A stretch of 64,000 nt of DNA from Hordeum vulgare subsp. vulgare (GCF_904849725.1 NC_058523.1:337879948-337943947); one strand, 5' to 3'; positions 10,233-22,915 are shown, counted from the first letter of the stretch. Notes: generated by a model from the letters alone, not told the origin. Translations and numbers: made by a program.

Positions 10233-12275
10233 TAAGTGAGATCTCGGGGCTCTTTGTGCTCTTAGGGAACGGCGTCCACACATGCCTGAGCCCCTTGGAG
10301 TCTTGCTAACGTCGGGGAGGGGGTTGGAATGGTCAAGGGGAGCGTCCTGGCGCGCTGGGACAAGCTCAATTGGCTAGAAATGGTCTGGAGGAAGGAGACA
10401 GAGTGCGGAGCATCATTTCTGCACTCCAGGGTGGTGGCCACCACCCCACTTGGTGTCCTGGCCCACCCTTTGGCCAAGCCAGCGTGTCAAACATGCAAGG
10501 CATGCATGCCACAAGGCACTGGTGAAGTTTGGCCCCAAGTGGAGCTGGTTTGAATTGGTTTTGACCGAGATTAACATTCCGGCAGGAAACTAAGGGCTGA
10601 TAAAAGTGGTTTTCACAGGAAGGGAATTGAGGTGAAACCTTGTCTACCAGTCTTATACATGGAAGGACTACAACAATGCCAAGTTTGGGATCAGGCAGAG
10701 GTGTGTGGCTAGTACTTGTTGTACAAGGCTACATTTTTGCCCTAAATCAACTTGTAGATGTGCTGCTCATTTTTCCTACATGAGCATGACATCTATTGGT
10801 TTGAAATGATGCCTTGGGATGCTAGGGGTCCTTTGGAAAGAGATGGGGCTTTGGCTTAAGTAGAAGTGGGGCAAGAGGGGTGAAGATGGTGATTTCAAGG
10901 GTGAAATGAGGAATAGTTACATGGAGCCTCTCTCGAATAATTGACCAGTGGTCATGGAAATGTTACTAGAATTAAGATGTAACTATATGAAGTTGTGGTA
11001 GAAAGTTGAGCTCAAGGGTTAAAGTGGAAGGGGCCAAAGTAGCCAATAAAGTGAATGCACACAAGATGTTTGATGAGTGGTAGAGCAACCATATGGACTT
11101 CAAAGGATATGAAACTTAACAAGATCAATTAATAGATAAAAATAAAGCTTGGACACCAAATTTGGGATTTGGTGGACAAGGTTTCCAATGTAAACTTGGA
11201 AAACCAATGAAATGGGCAGAAATAGCTTTCTTCTTACAAAACTATTCAAATCAATTCCCACAAATCCAATATTTGGTGTGGGGGCATTATTTGACCATTA
11301 AGGCATGCCCAAAATGTTTGGGGGCAATTGGATAAACTCTATAATGTAAAGTTTCCCAAAGTCAGAAATCAACAAAGAGGGTTTTGAGGGGCTTGGGACA
11401 AGTTCCTCTATTCTCCTTGATGCACCACATAGTGTGGATGCATTATTGTTGTTTCAGAACATGTCCACCAAATTTGAGTACAATTGGAGACACTTGCCAA
11501 TGTAGAGTTCCTCAAATTTGGATCTGGACAGATAGAGTTTTAGAGTAATTAGGGGAGTCAAATCAACTTGGATTGAGATGATACTTGGCAAGATCATCAA
11601 ACATATCATAGGTGACATGCTGGAATTTATTGAGAATATTTCTTATAGAAATATTCCAAAAGCTTGAAATAGGCAGGAAGGGTTTTGAAGGGGTTTGCCC
11701 AATATTTTGAACATGACCATGTGTTGAAACTCATATATATGGAATATATATTCTCACTAAGTTTCCCTAAATTTTCTTAAAAAAAATTTGAAAGCAATAA
11801 AAATAACTTTCCTTCATAAGAGACCATTTCTGGCCCCACACGAAGGCATTTAAATAAATTAGTAAAATAACTTTTGAAATAATAATATGGTGGTTTTGGG
11901 AAGTAATTTTTATAATGGGTTTTAAATAAAATAATTGGTGAAAAATAATTTCCCTAATTTGAGGACTTGTAGTACAAATCTCATCTCCTGGGTTTTGAAA
12001 GCTTAATTCCAAGAAAATGCTTTTTGGTGAAAATAATATTTGGTAAAAATAGATTCTGGTCCTAAACACATTGCATGACCATTAGGTAGGAGTTTTGGGC
12101 TAAGGAGGTGAGTGTGGAGAATAGCAAGAATTATTGAGAATCAACACAAGCATACCAGCAAGCAAGCAAACAACAGTCACTTCAAGCATCACAAGCATTC
12201 TCAAAAAAAAATTAAATTGGTCCTAATTTTTGAAATAAGTTAATTAGCCAAGAAATCTAAACACAGGGTGTTACA
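10233..12275 (-). repeat. Gypsy-type LTR fragment, minus orientation
   Basis: Read on the minus strand, the right edge starts TGTAACACCC, a frequent start of plant Gypsy LTRs, at 12275. The first 230 bp are AT-rich, then moderately AT-rich unique sequence follows. No ORF of note is present. It abuts the Athila 3' LTR on the left, so its other end is lost or lies on the far side of the Athila insertion. On the plus strand, GGGCTAAGGAGGTGAGTG at 12097-12114 looks like a splice donor, antisense to the LTR. Confidence 0.55.
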
Positions 12276-14853
12276 CGTTGCTCCTTGTATAAGAATGTTT
12301 GACCTAGAAACGGTGCACAATTATCGTGGCGCTCCGAAGTCATATTCTTCTTTGATGTATTCACACTTAGAGTGTATGTCTTCATGTCTTGAAGACATAA
12401 GTTACTTTGTGTGTTGTGCATCAATGTCATCAACACGCATAAGCGTTAGGATGTGTGTCCATTCACTGGACATTTGAGGATTCTAAGATATTTAGCTCAC
12501 ACTGCAACTTGCAAAACCTCTTCTCATCCAAAGGCTTCGTGCAAATATCAGCCAATTGCTCTTCCATCTTCACAGGTTCGATGGCGATGTCGCCCTTCAA
12601 CACATGATCACGAAGAAAATAATGTTGGATCTGAATGTGCTTTGTCTTTGAGTGTTGTACTGGGTTGTATGCAATATTCATATCACTCTTAATGTCATAG
12701 TAGAGAGGTACTTTCTTCTCATTGATGCCATAGTCTTTGATAGTTTGCTTCATCCAGAGCAGTAATGTATTCGGCTTCAGGAGTGGACAGTAAGATGCAG
12801 TTTTTCTTCTTTGAAGACCAACAGACCATAGTTCGACCAAGAAAGTGACATGTGTGTGATGTGGACTTACAACCAACTCTGTCACCAGCAAAATCTGAAC
12901 CTAAATAGCCAATGAGATCAAACTTTGAGCCCTTTGGATACCATAATCCTAGTGTTGGGGCGTGAGCAAATATCAAAGTATTCGCTTCACTACGAGGTGA
13001 TGCTATTCCTTTGGTGCTCCTTGGAATTGGGCACACATGCAAACACTAAGCATTATATTTCGCCTAGATGCACATAAGTACAATAAAGAGACAATCATGG
13101 AGCGATATACCTTCTCATCGAAATCTTTACCATTTTCTTCAATGCAGAGGTGGCCATTTTTGGCATTGGCATCTTGTAGCCTGTACAATCTTGCTTGCCA
13201 AACTTCTTGAGGTACTTCTCGTGTGATATGAATATCCCATTTGGTTTCTATCAAATCTTAAGACCTAGAAAGAAATTCAGCTCTCCCATCATAGACATCT
13301 AATAGAGCTCTTGCATCATTAAACTAAACTCATCATTATATCAATTGTTAGTACATCCTAAGATAATGTCATCAACATAGATTTGACATACAAACTGTTC
13401 GCCGTCATATGATTCAGTGAAAAGAGTAGGATCAAGTGAACTAGGTTTGAAACCTTTCTCCTTTAGGAATTCCTTGAGTGTGTCATATGAGTCCCTTGGT
13501 GCTTGTTTGAGGGCATACAATGCCTTGTTGAGCCTGTAGACCATGTTGGGGTGTTTTGGATCTTAAAACCCTGGTGGTTGAGCAACATATACTTCTTCCT
13601 CAATCTTACCATTGAGTAATGCACTTTTGACATCATTTGGTATAAGCATATATCATGGTGGTAAGCATAAGCAAGCAATATGCGTATGGAAGTAATTCTA
13701 GCAACAGGTGCAACTGTTTCATCAAAATCAATACCCTCAACCTCTCTATAGCCAGATTTGTCTTGCTTGTTGCGGTAGATACACATTGTGCCGATGATAT
13801 TGTGCTTACGTGGATCGGGAGGCTTGACTAGCTCCCATACGTTGTTGAGATTGAATTGATGAAGCTCTTCTTGCATGGCTTGAATCCATTCCGATTCCAT
13901 GAAAGCTTCATCCACTTTGGTGGGCTCTCAGATAGACACACAATCACAGTGCCCACAAAAGTTAGCCAATTGGTTAGCTCTTGAGCGAGAGAGAGGACCC
14001 GGTGCATTGATGTTGTCGAGCATCTCCTCAATATGAACTTCATTTACATATCGACGATGGACAAGTCAAAGACTTAGGTCCTGCTGCTGAGCATTGTCTT
14101 CATCAACAGCATTATCTTAACGAGCATCATTGTCTTCATGATGGGTAGGTGGAGTAATGATGACTTTCTCAACTTCTAGTTCCTCGGGTATGATCTCATC
14201 GGTGTCGATCAGCCTAATACCTTCATCATATGGAAGTTCATCTAGCACAGGTGGCAGCTGCTCTCTTTGTGCGGCATTTGTTTCATCAAATTGCACATCT
14301 ATAGTCTCAACAATTTTATTATCAAAAATCTTGAAGACTCTCTAGGTGTGTGAATCATTTCCCTAACCAAGCATGAAACCCACATGTGCTTTCGGTGCAA
14401 CCTTACACGTGTGGTGTGGATCTCGAATCCAACATCTCGCACCGAAGACTTTGAAATAACTTACATTGGTTTTCTTACCAGCAAGTACTTAGTATGAGGT
14501 TTTCTTGAGGAATTTGTGAAGATATACCCTATTGATGATGTTGTATGCAATGTTAATGGCTTGAGGCTTGTACTTTCGTGGAGTCTTGTACTCATCAAGC
14601 ATAGTGCAAGCCATCTCTCTGAGTGTTCTATTCTTGCACTTCACAACGTCGTTCTTCTATGGTGTGTATGGAGCACAAAACTCATGAGTGACAGCAAGTG
14701 AGTCAAGATAGGTATCCAGACCCGTGTTATTGAACTCTATGCCATTTTCACTCCTGAAATGCTTGATCTTGACATTGTAGTTGGTCATGCACGTGTTTGC
14801 AACGTGCCTAAAGACATTTTGCACTTCAGTCTTATAAAGTATGATGTGCACCC
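12276..14853 (-). pseudogene. Copia-1 pol 3' part: integrase C-terminal, reverse transcriptase, RNase H
   Basis: Ty1/Copia polyprotein on the minus strand, heavily decayed. From right to left: integrase end (RSENGIEFNNTGLD, FCAPYTP; 14657-14853), linker, RT (MQEELHQFNLNNVWELVKPP, VARITSIRILLAYA, LNKALYALKQAPR, and the active site YVDDIILG near 13370), then RNase H ([60 protein letters not shown]) ending at the stop at 12463-12465. Many frame changes separate these pieces. The rest of the element, 12276-12462, is the 3' non-coding stretch, cut by the Gypsy LTR. The family resembles Copia-2 (SIRE/Maximus group) but is much older. No 3' LTR is present in the window. Confidence 0.88.
14849..14853. 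repeat. Target site duplication, left copy (CACCC)
   Basis: Pairs with TACCC at 16476-16480 (one mismatch). Removing one copy and the insert brings the two halves of the Copia-1 integrase back into the same frame, which supports these boundaries. Confidence 0.6.
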
Positions 14854-15090
14854 TCATATGTCTCCATCGTATCTACTTTTCCAAACTCTTTTGGCCTTGT
14901 TTTGGACTCTAATTTGCATGATTTGAATGGAACTAACCTGGACTGACGCCGTTTTCAGCAGAATTGCCTTGGTGTTATATTTGTGCAGAAATCAAAGTTC
15001 TCCAAACGTCCTGAAAATCTACGGACAGCAGTTTTGGAAAATATAAAAAATATCTGCGCCAAGTTCCACCTGAGGGGGTGGGCCAGTGGG

Positions 15091-15185
15091 CCACAAGCCC
15101 TGGTTCCGCCACCACCCCCCTGATGGTGGTGGGCAAGCTTGTGGGGCCCACACGGCTCTGCCGCTCCCAACCTCAGGTCTATAAG
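15091..15185 (+). promoter_or_regulatory. Hairpin and TATA box of the Athila-like LTR
   Basis: CCACAAGCCC...GGTTCCGCCACCACC...GGTGGTGGGC...GCTTGTGG forms a GC-rich stem at 15091-15145. TCTATAAG follows at 15178-15185. The order is the same as in the 99-10232 element, although the stem sequence in the middle differs. Confidence 0.55.
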
Positions 15186-15954
15186 TTCACTTTCGTCCCA
15201 GAAAAAATAAAAAGAGAAGTTTTCGCCGCGTTTGTGATACGGAGCCACCGCCGCCACCACCTGTTCTTCATCTGGAGGGCAGATCCGGAGTCCGTCTTCA
15301 GCTCCGGAGAGGGGAAATCGTCGCCATCGTCATCATCAACCTTCTTCCCTCTCCAATTCCATGAAGCTCTTCGTCGTTGGTGAGTAATCTATTCGTAGGC
15401 TCGCTGGGCGGTGATGAGTAGGATGAGATCTATCATGTAATCGATTTAGTTTTGATGGGGATTGATCCCTAGTATCCACTATGTTCTGAGAGTGAAGTTG
15501 CTACTACTTTGAAGTGCCATGATTTTAGATCTGAAATTATTATGTTTTCACCAATATATGTGTGTTCTAGATCCGATCATGCAAGTTGTAGTTAACTACT
15601 ATGTGTTATGATCCGGCAACCTCGGAGTGAAAATAACCGGAACCACTCCCGGTGATGACCATAGTTTGAGGAGTTCATGTGTTCACGAAGTGCTAACGCG
15701 TTGGTCCGGTTCTTTGTTAAAAGGAGAACCTTAATATCCCATAGTTTCCTTTTGGACCCCGCTGCCACGGGAGGGATGGACAATAGATGTCATGCAAGTT
15801 CTTTTCCCTAAGCACGTATGACGACACATGGAATGCATGCCTACATCACATTGACGAACGGGAGCTAGCCACATATCTCTCCGTGTTATAACTATTGCAT
15901 GATGAATATCATCCAAACAAATCACTGACCCATTGCCTACGAGTTTGTCCTACT

Positions 15955-16205
15955 GATGTTTCTTGTCTTGCTCTGCTGCTGCTACTACTGTTGCTACTGC
16001 TGTTACTTGTCTTGCTCTGCTGTTGCTACTACTGTTGCTACTGTTGTTACTTGTCTTGCTCTGCTGCTGCTACTACTGTTGCTACTTCTGTTACTTGTCT
16101 TGCTCTGCTGCTACTGTTGCTACTGATGTCGCTTGCTACTGTTGCTACTTGCTACTATTGCTACTTGCTACTGCTGTCACTACCGTTGCTCCTTTCCACT
16201 GCCTT
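15955..16205 (+). repeat. Minisatellite of CTGTTGCTACT-type units
   Basis: About four imperfect units of roughly 51-57 bp, each containing TTACTTGTCTTGCTCTGCTG followed by CTACTACTGTTGCTACT, then shorter GCTACT repeats. It is internal to the LTR. The long Leu/Cys-rich reading frames across it are products of the trinucleotide pattern. Confidence 0.8.
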
Positions 16206-16475
16206 TACTCGCCACTTTGCTGTTACTACTTTGCTTGCAGATACTAATATTTTAGGTGTGGTTGAACCTAATAAATTCAGCTGCTAATACTTGATAGTAT
16301 TCTCTCACCTCCCGTCGTGCGAATCAACAAATTTGGGTTGAATACTCTACCCTCGAAAACTGCTACGATCCCACGCGCTGGTGGGCGTCAACAACATTCT
16401 TCTAGTTTCGATTGCCGAAGAGTGCTAACAACATTCTTCTGGTGTCGTTGCAAAGGGGAAGAACAGTTGACATCA

Positions 16476-18883
16476 TACCCAGGTACATCTAGGATAATCA
16501 TCAACAATTACGAAGCCATATAAATTTGCAGTGGTTGATAAAGTGGAGTAATGAGTAGGGCCGAATAAGGCCATGTGGAGCAGCTCGAAGGGACTGGAAG
16601 TCGTCATGGTAGGCTTCGAGGGGTGATTGGCCCTAGTCATCTTCCCCGGCTTCGCACGCACCACATAAGTCATCCTTCTTGAACTTGATACCCTCAAAGC
16701 TAATGATGTGATTCTTCTTGCCAAATGTATGCAAGTCCCACATACCATGTTCTAGCCTTCAATACCATAGCCAACATCGTGAAGATTTTGCTAGAAGACA
16801 TGGGGCGACTTGTAGTCCTTAGAGAAGTCTACCATGTATAGATCACCTCTTCGTAAACCTTTGAAGACTTTGGTTTTGTCAGAGGCCATTAGTACACCGC
16901 ATCAGAATTTGCCAAAAATGACAAGCATATCAAGATCACAAAGTATTGAGACAAACATAAAATTGTAACTAAGGGATTCGACAAGCATCACATTTTCCAT
17001 GTGCCTATCCCTTGTGATAGCAACTCTACCTAGTCCCAGTACTTCTCTGCTACTTTTATCAGCAAAGATGATGTGATATTTGGTTGGAGGTCGAAGAGTT
17101 TACTACATTAATAGGCTACGATCACGTGTCATGTGACTAGCACATCCACTATCCTTGATCCATTTAGTTGGACTGGATTTGTCTTCCAACATTGAGAATT
17201 AGTCTGCTTCGCCAAGGCATGCAACAACATCATGCATTGATGAAGATATTGTAGTGTAAGTAATAGTAACACTGGATGATATAAATGGTAACACCATTTT
17301 CATTAGTTTTGTTGCGTCGCGACAAGAATGTTTTCGGGTCTCTAGAGAGTATTAGAGTTAGGCTTCATCCTCTCTAGAGACCTGATGCTGCATGAAGATA
17401 TTAGTTCTTCTTAACCACCCACATCCTGAGGGGTGGCTTAGAAGCAATAAGACGTAAAGCGGCATCAGAGAATTTTGGCAATGTTGCCCTAATAGCACAT
17501 TTCACACGAGAGTTAGGATACTCAAATGAATATGCAGAAATCTTCTTATATGGATGAACATAATGGTTCATTTTGTAATGATAACACTCATGAGTCCTTT
17601 GAGTCCTTCCCTGCGAAACATAGTTGTTAGTGCGATCATACGAAGGCCTTTGTCTTCTCGAAGACATTGATCTAGGGAATGTATTCTTCTCGAGAGATGT
17701 CGTCGTGACATTCACAGGAAACTAACCAAGAAGACATTTAGGAACCCAAATCCTCTTCATAGGTGAACCATTCCTGTTGTTAGTGCCAATGAACCTAGTA
17801 AATACTTCACCATTTTCACATTTGAACAATTTATAGTTGGAACCAAAGGATTCATAAATAATGATAGGATTAGCACACTTAAAGCCAGATAATGTGGATG
17901 GAGTAACTAAGGGGGCTTTGCAGAAACCCATGTGGGTTTGGGGTACTGCTCACGCTTCCAGTAAGATCCATCAACATTGATGTTTCTTTCGAAACCAACA
18001 CCCTCTTTCCTAGGGATTTGTTCAGGATTTTCTTCTTGAGGACATCACACAAGTTCTGATGTCCCTTCAGACTTTCGTACATGCCTGTCTCAAGAAATGT
18101 CTTCAACCTCCCATTGTCATCAGCGATGGCAGTGGTTTCCTCAAATGAGGGGTTAGATATCACAATATAGTTGAAGATATTGCATTTTTCGAAGCATTTG
18201 GACATTCAGAAGTGGAATCCTTAGCTCACAAGCAAGGCATTGTAAGCATGGAGCATCAAATTCATCCTTAGCGTTACTGATATGTTCAGCAAGGAGTGAC
18301 TCGTTTCCCTTCTGAAGATCCTCATGAGCCTCTTTGAACTTCTTGATATCAAGTTTTCTTTGAAGATATTCAAGGGAAAGCTTATCGTGATGAGTTGAGA
18401 GAGAATCATGAAGATTTTGGAGATCCTCAAACCTTGAACGAAGATCACACATATCTTTTCATAGCATCGTTCACACTCATCTCGTTGTGCAGCACGCCAT
18501 CGCTTTTCTCGGGAGTTTGTTGAATTTTTTCCAAAGCATTCTCTTGCTTGGTAGAATTTTTGACAAGTTTAAAATAGTTGGGTTTCGATTCACACTTGGA
18601 TTCACCATCACTATGAGATTCATCTTCACTTAAAGATGGTGAGGCATAAGAATATACCTTAGACCCTCTGGCTATGAGGCAAATCACATAATCATTATGT
18701 ATGATGTTTTACTTCATTTCATCAAGGTGCTTCCTGAATCCACAGATGAAGGAATCCTGACGAGTTGAGGCTCCTTCATAGATATCTGAGATCATGTCCC
18801 TGATAAGCATCATAGAGCCTAAACGGCATACAGACCTGAACCATGTCTTGGAGAGGCGCGAACATATGACATTCTTGGCGCGG
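16476..18883 (-). pseudogene. Copia-1 pol 5' part: gag, protease and integrase N-terminal
   Basis: Minus-strand continuation of Copia-1. Near 16473-16748 the integrase start is visible (SPFELLHMALFGPT, YGFVIVDDYPRCTWV, corresponding to the catalytic D region). At about 17400-17930 a linker with residues resembling KTFLARFVGTN-type text appears (GEVFTRFIGTNNRNGS, RIWVPKCLLG), comparable to the Copia-2 segment ARFVGSYDENIEWAIWVPK. From 18150 to 18690 gag coiled-coil text is readable (LRSRFEDLQNLHDSLSTHHDKL, SLLAEHISNAKDEFDAPCLQC). No frame is open for more than about 110 codons. The piece ends at 18883, where the Gypsy-X LTR begins, and resumes at 53566. Confidence 0.75.
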
Positions 18884-21800
18884 TGTCACAACCCTAGAAA
18901 AATTTTTTGCAATCATTTGCATCATGTTATTTTCAGTTTAATTTGAAATGGGGATGATCAAACCCTAGCACTAAATGAAACTCAAATAGTTCAACAAAAA
19001 TTATTTTCAATGAACCCAAATGGTTCTAAAAAATGTTCACCCTTTCTGGTAAATGTTGGAAACAACATACCAGAGGTGATGAACTTTTTAACAACTCTTT
19101 TGTCATTTTAATTTAATCCTAAATGCATCTAAAAATGATAACTAAATTGCTATAAATATTTTTAGTCTTTTCAGAAATGCTAAAACTTATTATGGAGCTT
19201 GGAAATAATATATTCTGATCCCATACTAATACTAGGATTTTCCCCTTTAGTATTTTTGCACAAACACATAATAACAGAAATAATAAATTGGAAAGAAAAC
19301 AAAACAAAAATAAGAGAAGGAAGAACTAACCTGCGCTCACCTAGCCCAGAAGAGGCCAACCCACTAGGGGCACCGTTGTCTTCTTCCTCCTGCCACGAGG
19401 AGAAGCAGGTGCGTGCCTGACGCGCCGACGAGAGTGCCACGTCCCCGGCGACCTCCTACTTCCCTCCCATCACGCTCGCTACCTGGATGGACTCGCCAGA
19501 GCCGTCTGGATCGAAGCCACCCCTCCACTCCTCCGTGTTATCTCTCCCCTTCGCCCTCTACCCCGCCCTCGCCATGGCCGAGCTCTGCTCGAGCTTGTCG
19601 CCATCGTCCCCCTCACCTCCGGCCCCCCCACCTCCCTTTTGCGCCCAACAGAACGGCCTCGTCGCCCTGCTCCTCCTCGCCATCGGAATCAAAGTCGGAG
19701 CCTCCCTGGCGCTGCCACCATTGCCGTCTCCACCTCCGGCAACCGAAGGCCGCCCGCCCTGATTCGCGATGTCCAGTGCACCTCCAAGCCTTCTGAGCCT
19801 GCCATCAGCCTCCCCGTGAGCTTCTCTGTCGATTCCGCATGCTCCCCTTTCCTCTCGCAAGCCATAGCCGCTACTCCTCCATGGCCGAGCTCCAGCGGCC
19901 GCCACGGGCTCACCTCGGCGAGCTCCGGCCACCCCTCAGCCACCCAAACTCCCCCCCCCCACTCGACGTTGCTGAGCCGAGGGTACGCCCCAATGGCCTC
20001 GGATGCCGCCCCCGTGCGTGTCATGTGGATTCCGCCGTGGTCAGAGGCCACCGGCGATGAGCTCCGCCGGCCCGAGCAACTGCCATGTGGGCCCGACCGA
20101 TCAGGGGTTAGATTAGCCCCTAATGACGCTATTCATTAACCCCAAGGCCACTAACAGTGGGCCCCAATGCGTATAAATTAAAAATTAGGATTAATCTAAC
20201 CGTGTTAATTAGATGTGACACTGACGTGTGGACCCCACACGTCAGATTGGACTTTGACCAGGTCAGTTGACCTGCTGACCTCGCCATGACATCATGATGA
20301 CGTAATAAAGCTTTTCTGGATTACTAAAACTCAGGAAATTCCAAAAAATGTTGAAATCTTTGAAAAATCATAGAAAATAAAATATAAGTCTCATGAAAAT
20401 AATTTATATATGAAAAATGATCAGAAAAATGTAAGGAGTCTGATTATGCCATTTTCATGCTGGTTTGAAAAGTTAACATCACCAAATAGGCCAAATGATG
20501 AACAGGGTAAATTTAATAAATAGGTTGAAGTTGGACTTTGATCCCTATTTGAATTCCACTTCAAATATTATGACCAAACATTGGTCAATGCAAATCAGTA
20601 CCTCAAGATACTAACTCCATGCATGTTGGAACAATTTGTTATGCGCATCAGGTCGAATCAATTATAAGGGTACTTGGAAAAAATACCAGACTTGAAGTGA
20701 TATTTGAATTCAAATTCAAATCCAACTTCAACTTAAGAAATGATAGCCACATTAGCCCTTCCACCTTTCATTTCATGTCTTGAGCATGCTTCATAGTGTT
20801 GCATTCCCGTGAAGTAATTGTTGTTCTTTCTTGTTTTCCGGTGTTGTTCCCACTCGGTAGACGATGTTTCCGATGAGTTGATCATTGACATTGATGAAGA
20901 CTCATTGCTATGTTCAGACGTGTCAGGCAAGCAAACCCCCATGAGCATATTGATATAAACCCACTCTCTCGCTCCTGCTCTCTTTTACTGCATCAGGACA
21001 AACACGATTCAACTGTACATGTTATCGGTAGTTGAACTCATTCCTCTACATGACCTGATTTTGTCACAGTAAATAGTTGAAACCACTTAGCATGAGTAGC
21101 AACTGCTTGAGCCTTGTTGTGCTTACTCATCCATGATTGTTTACAATGCCTGCTATGCTTAGAGTCGTGTCGGGTCTGATCCATCTGAATGATGTATCAG
21201 AATGGTGGTGTTCATGTCCTATAGTGTGAGAGTAAAGGTGTGAATCTGATTTGGTAAAGGTAGCGATGAGAGGCCATGTAGGAGTACATGGCGGGTTGTC
21301 TCATTGGGACCGTCCTTAAGAACTGAGTTCTGTGTGTTTTATCCAAGACAAGATACTACCACACATTGGGATACTTAATTGACCCTCTCATCTTATTAAT
21401 CGCCTAGATCTCTGTCGAGGAGTTGCAATTAGTTTCTGGTGTTTGTAGGAAAAGTGTTGGCGGCCGTGTTTAGCTCTGCCCGACGGGGTAGGCTTCACTA
21501 CGGTAGATACACAGTGGCACGATGTACCAAGTGGCACCCGGATGGTGGGCTTCGGAACCCTGCACACATCGTTTGGGGCCGTAGAGGAAACCTCGGCCGG
21601 ACTTCCTTGCAGGTTCAGTCTCAAATAGGCAATAAACCTGGACTAGGGTCATGTGTGGTTAACGGTCGTGGCCGACACCCACGCCAGTGCTTCCGCTTGA
21701 AGGTTGCCGAGATGCATGACGTGCACATGGTGATAAGTGGTGGGAGCGTGTGTGAAGAAGTATACCCCTGCAGGGTGATTTAATCAGTTCGAATAGACAC

Positions 21801-22915
21801 GTCCTCGGATATTGACTACTTGGAAACAATTCGTGGTACATAGACAATTTAAATGGATACTCTAAAACATGCAAGATAAGTGTGAGTGCTATGGAAGGCC
21901 TTCTCGTAGGGAGACGAGAGTGGATCCATAGTGGTGTATTGAATTGGTGAATATGTGGACTCGTGTGTCCTATCCCACCTCAAAGAAAGAACTTGTAGTC
22001 ATAGTACAGGTTACCCAAGAGTCAAAGCTGGCTTGCTGCAATCAAACCCCACAATCCTTTCATTGAAACATGATGCATATGTAGATAGTTCTGATGTAAG
22101 ACTTGCTGATGCATATGTAAAGGTTCTACGCGATGTGTTCGATGTTGACCGGAATAGCTTGGGAATCCCAGACAGAGGTCTGGCTCCTTCGGTAGGGTCG
22201 TAGTAGCTTTTCAGGCTCTTCCAGCCACTTTTAGTAGATGTCTGTACCCAGACATGATTTGCTTCCGCTTGTTGTTTGTATGACTTGAGTGTCGGGTCAC
22301 GAGACCCCTGTTTGTAATATCACACTATGTTGATTCTTATGAGTCCTTAATAAAAGCTTGAGTCATAGAGTTATGTTGTGATGCCATGTTGTATCTACAC
22401 ATATCGTGCATATTGTGTGTATGTTATGAAATGCATTATATGTGTGGGATTCGACACCTAGTTGTGTGCCTTTAGTAGTGCTCTTTACAGGGAAATGCCT
22501 CTTTATGCTTCTATCGAGCCTTGGTAGCTTGCTACTACTCTAGACACATTGATTGACCAGCGTGTATCCTTCTTTGCTGCTGTGTTTGTCCCCTCGGGGA
22601 AATGTCACGCGGTGTAATGGAGTCCTTGTAGCTTGCTACGACTCGTCTACACACGTTGTTGATCGACACCTGCCTTGCTGGGTTATGTATGTCTGTCCCT
22701 GTATGGATGTACCGCTTGGGTTCATAACTAGTCATGTCGACCCGGGTTCTTTGTTGTTTGAACGCTAGCAACATATTCATATACGTGAGCCAAAAGACGC
22801 AAACGGTCCCGGCCAAGGTAAGGTGGCAGCCGTGGAGTTTACCGTGCATGAGGCCGCAAAGTGATATGATGTGTTACAGGCTGGGTTCTTATGACTTAGG
22901 ATCGGGGTCCTGATA
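18884..22915 (+). repeat. Gypsy-X LTR-A (5')
   Basis: 4,032 bp, starting TGTCACAACCCTAGAA and ending GGGGTCCTGATA (the expected terminal CA is now TA), five bases before the primer site. It contains a GC-rich block (about 19330-20110) with a poly-C run, then TATAAATTA at 20172. Relative to LTR-C it lacks about 60 bp near 22115. ORFs within it on both strands (for example 19413-19796, 19639-20139) are by-products of GC-rich composition. Confidence 0.9.

Larger units (their letters stand above)
14854..16475 (+). mobile_element. Athila-like LTR plus a short primer-site stub, inserted in Copia-1
   Basis: The insert starts TCATATGTCTCC, close to the expected TGATATGTCTCC LTR start. It has the hairpin (15091-15145) and TATA (15179-15185) layout of the other Athila-type LTRs, and shows an LTR-like end CTGGTGGGCGTCA at 16378-16390. 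Another 85 bp follow, with two degenerate copies of the tRNA-Asp primer-site region (TTCTAGTTTCGATTGCCG and TTCTGGTGTCGTTGC). The insert then ends CATCA at the second target copy. So it is not a clean solo LTR but LTR plus duplicated PBS stub. It splits the Copia-1 integrase. Confidence 0.7.

Noticed and set aside
15895..16287. Leucine/cysteine-rich reading frames
   Set aside because: They arise from the CTG/CTA/TTG repeat pattern in all frames; no domain and no codon bias.
19413..20139. Long overlapping Pro/Ser/Arg-rich frames on both strands, repeated at 46325-47176 and 49795-50710
   Set aside because: Open frames on both strands are expected in a GC-rich LTR block. They differ in length and phase between the three LTR copies, so they are not selected as proteins.
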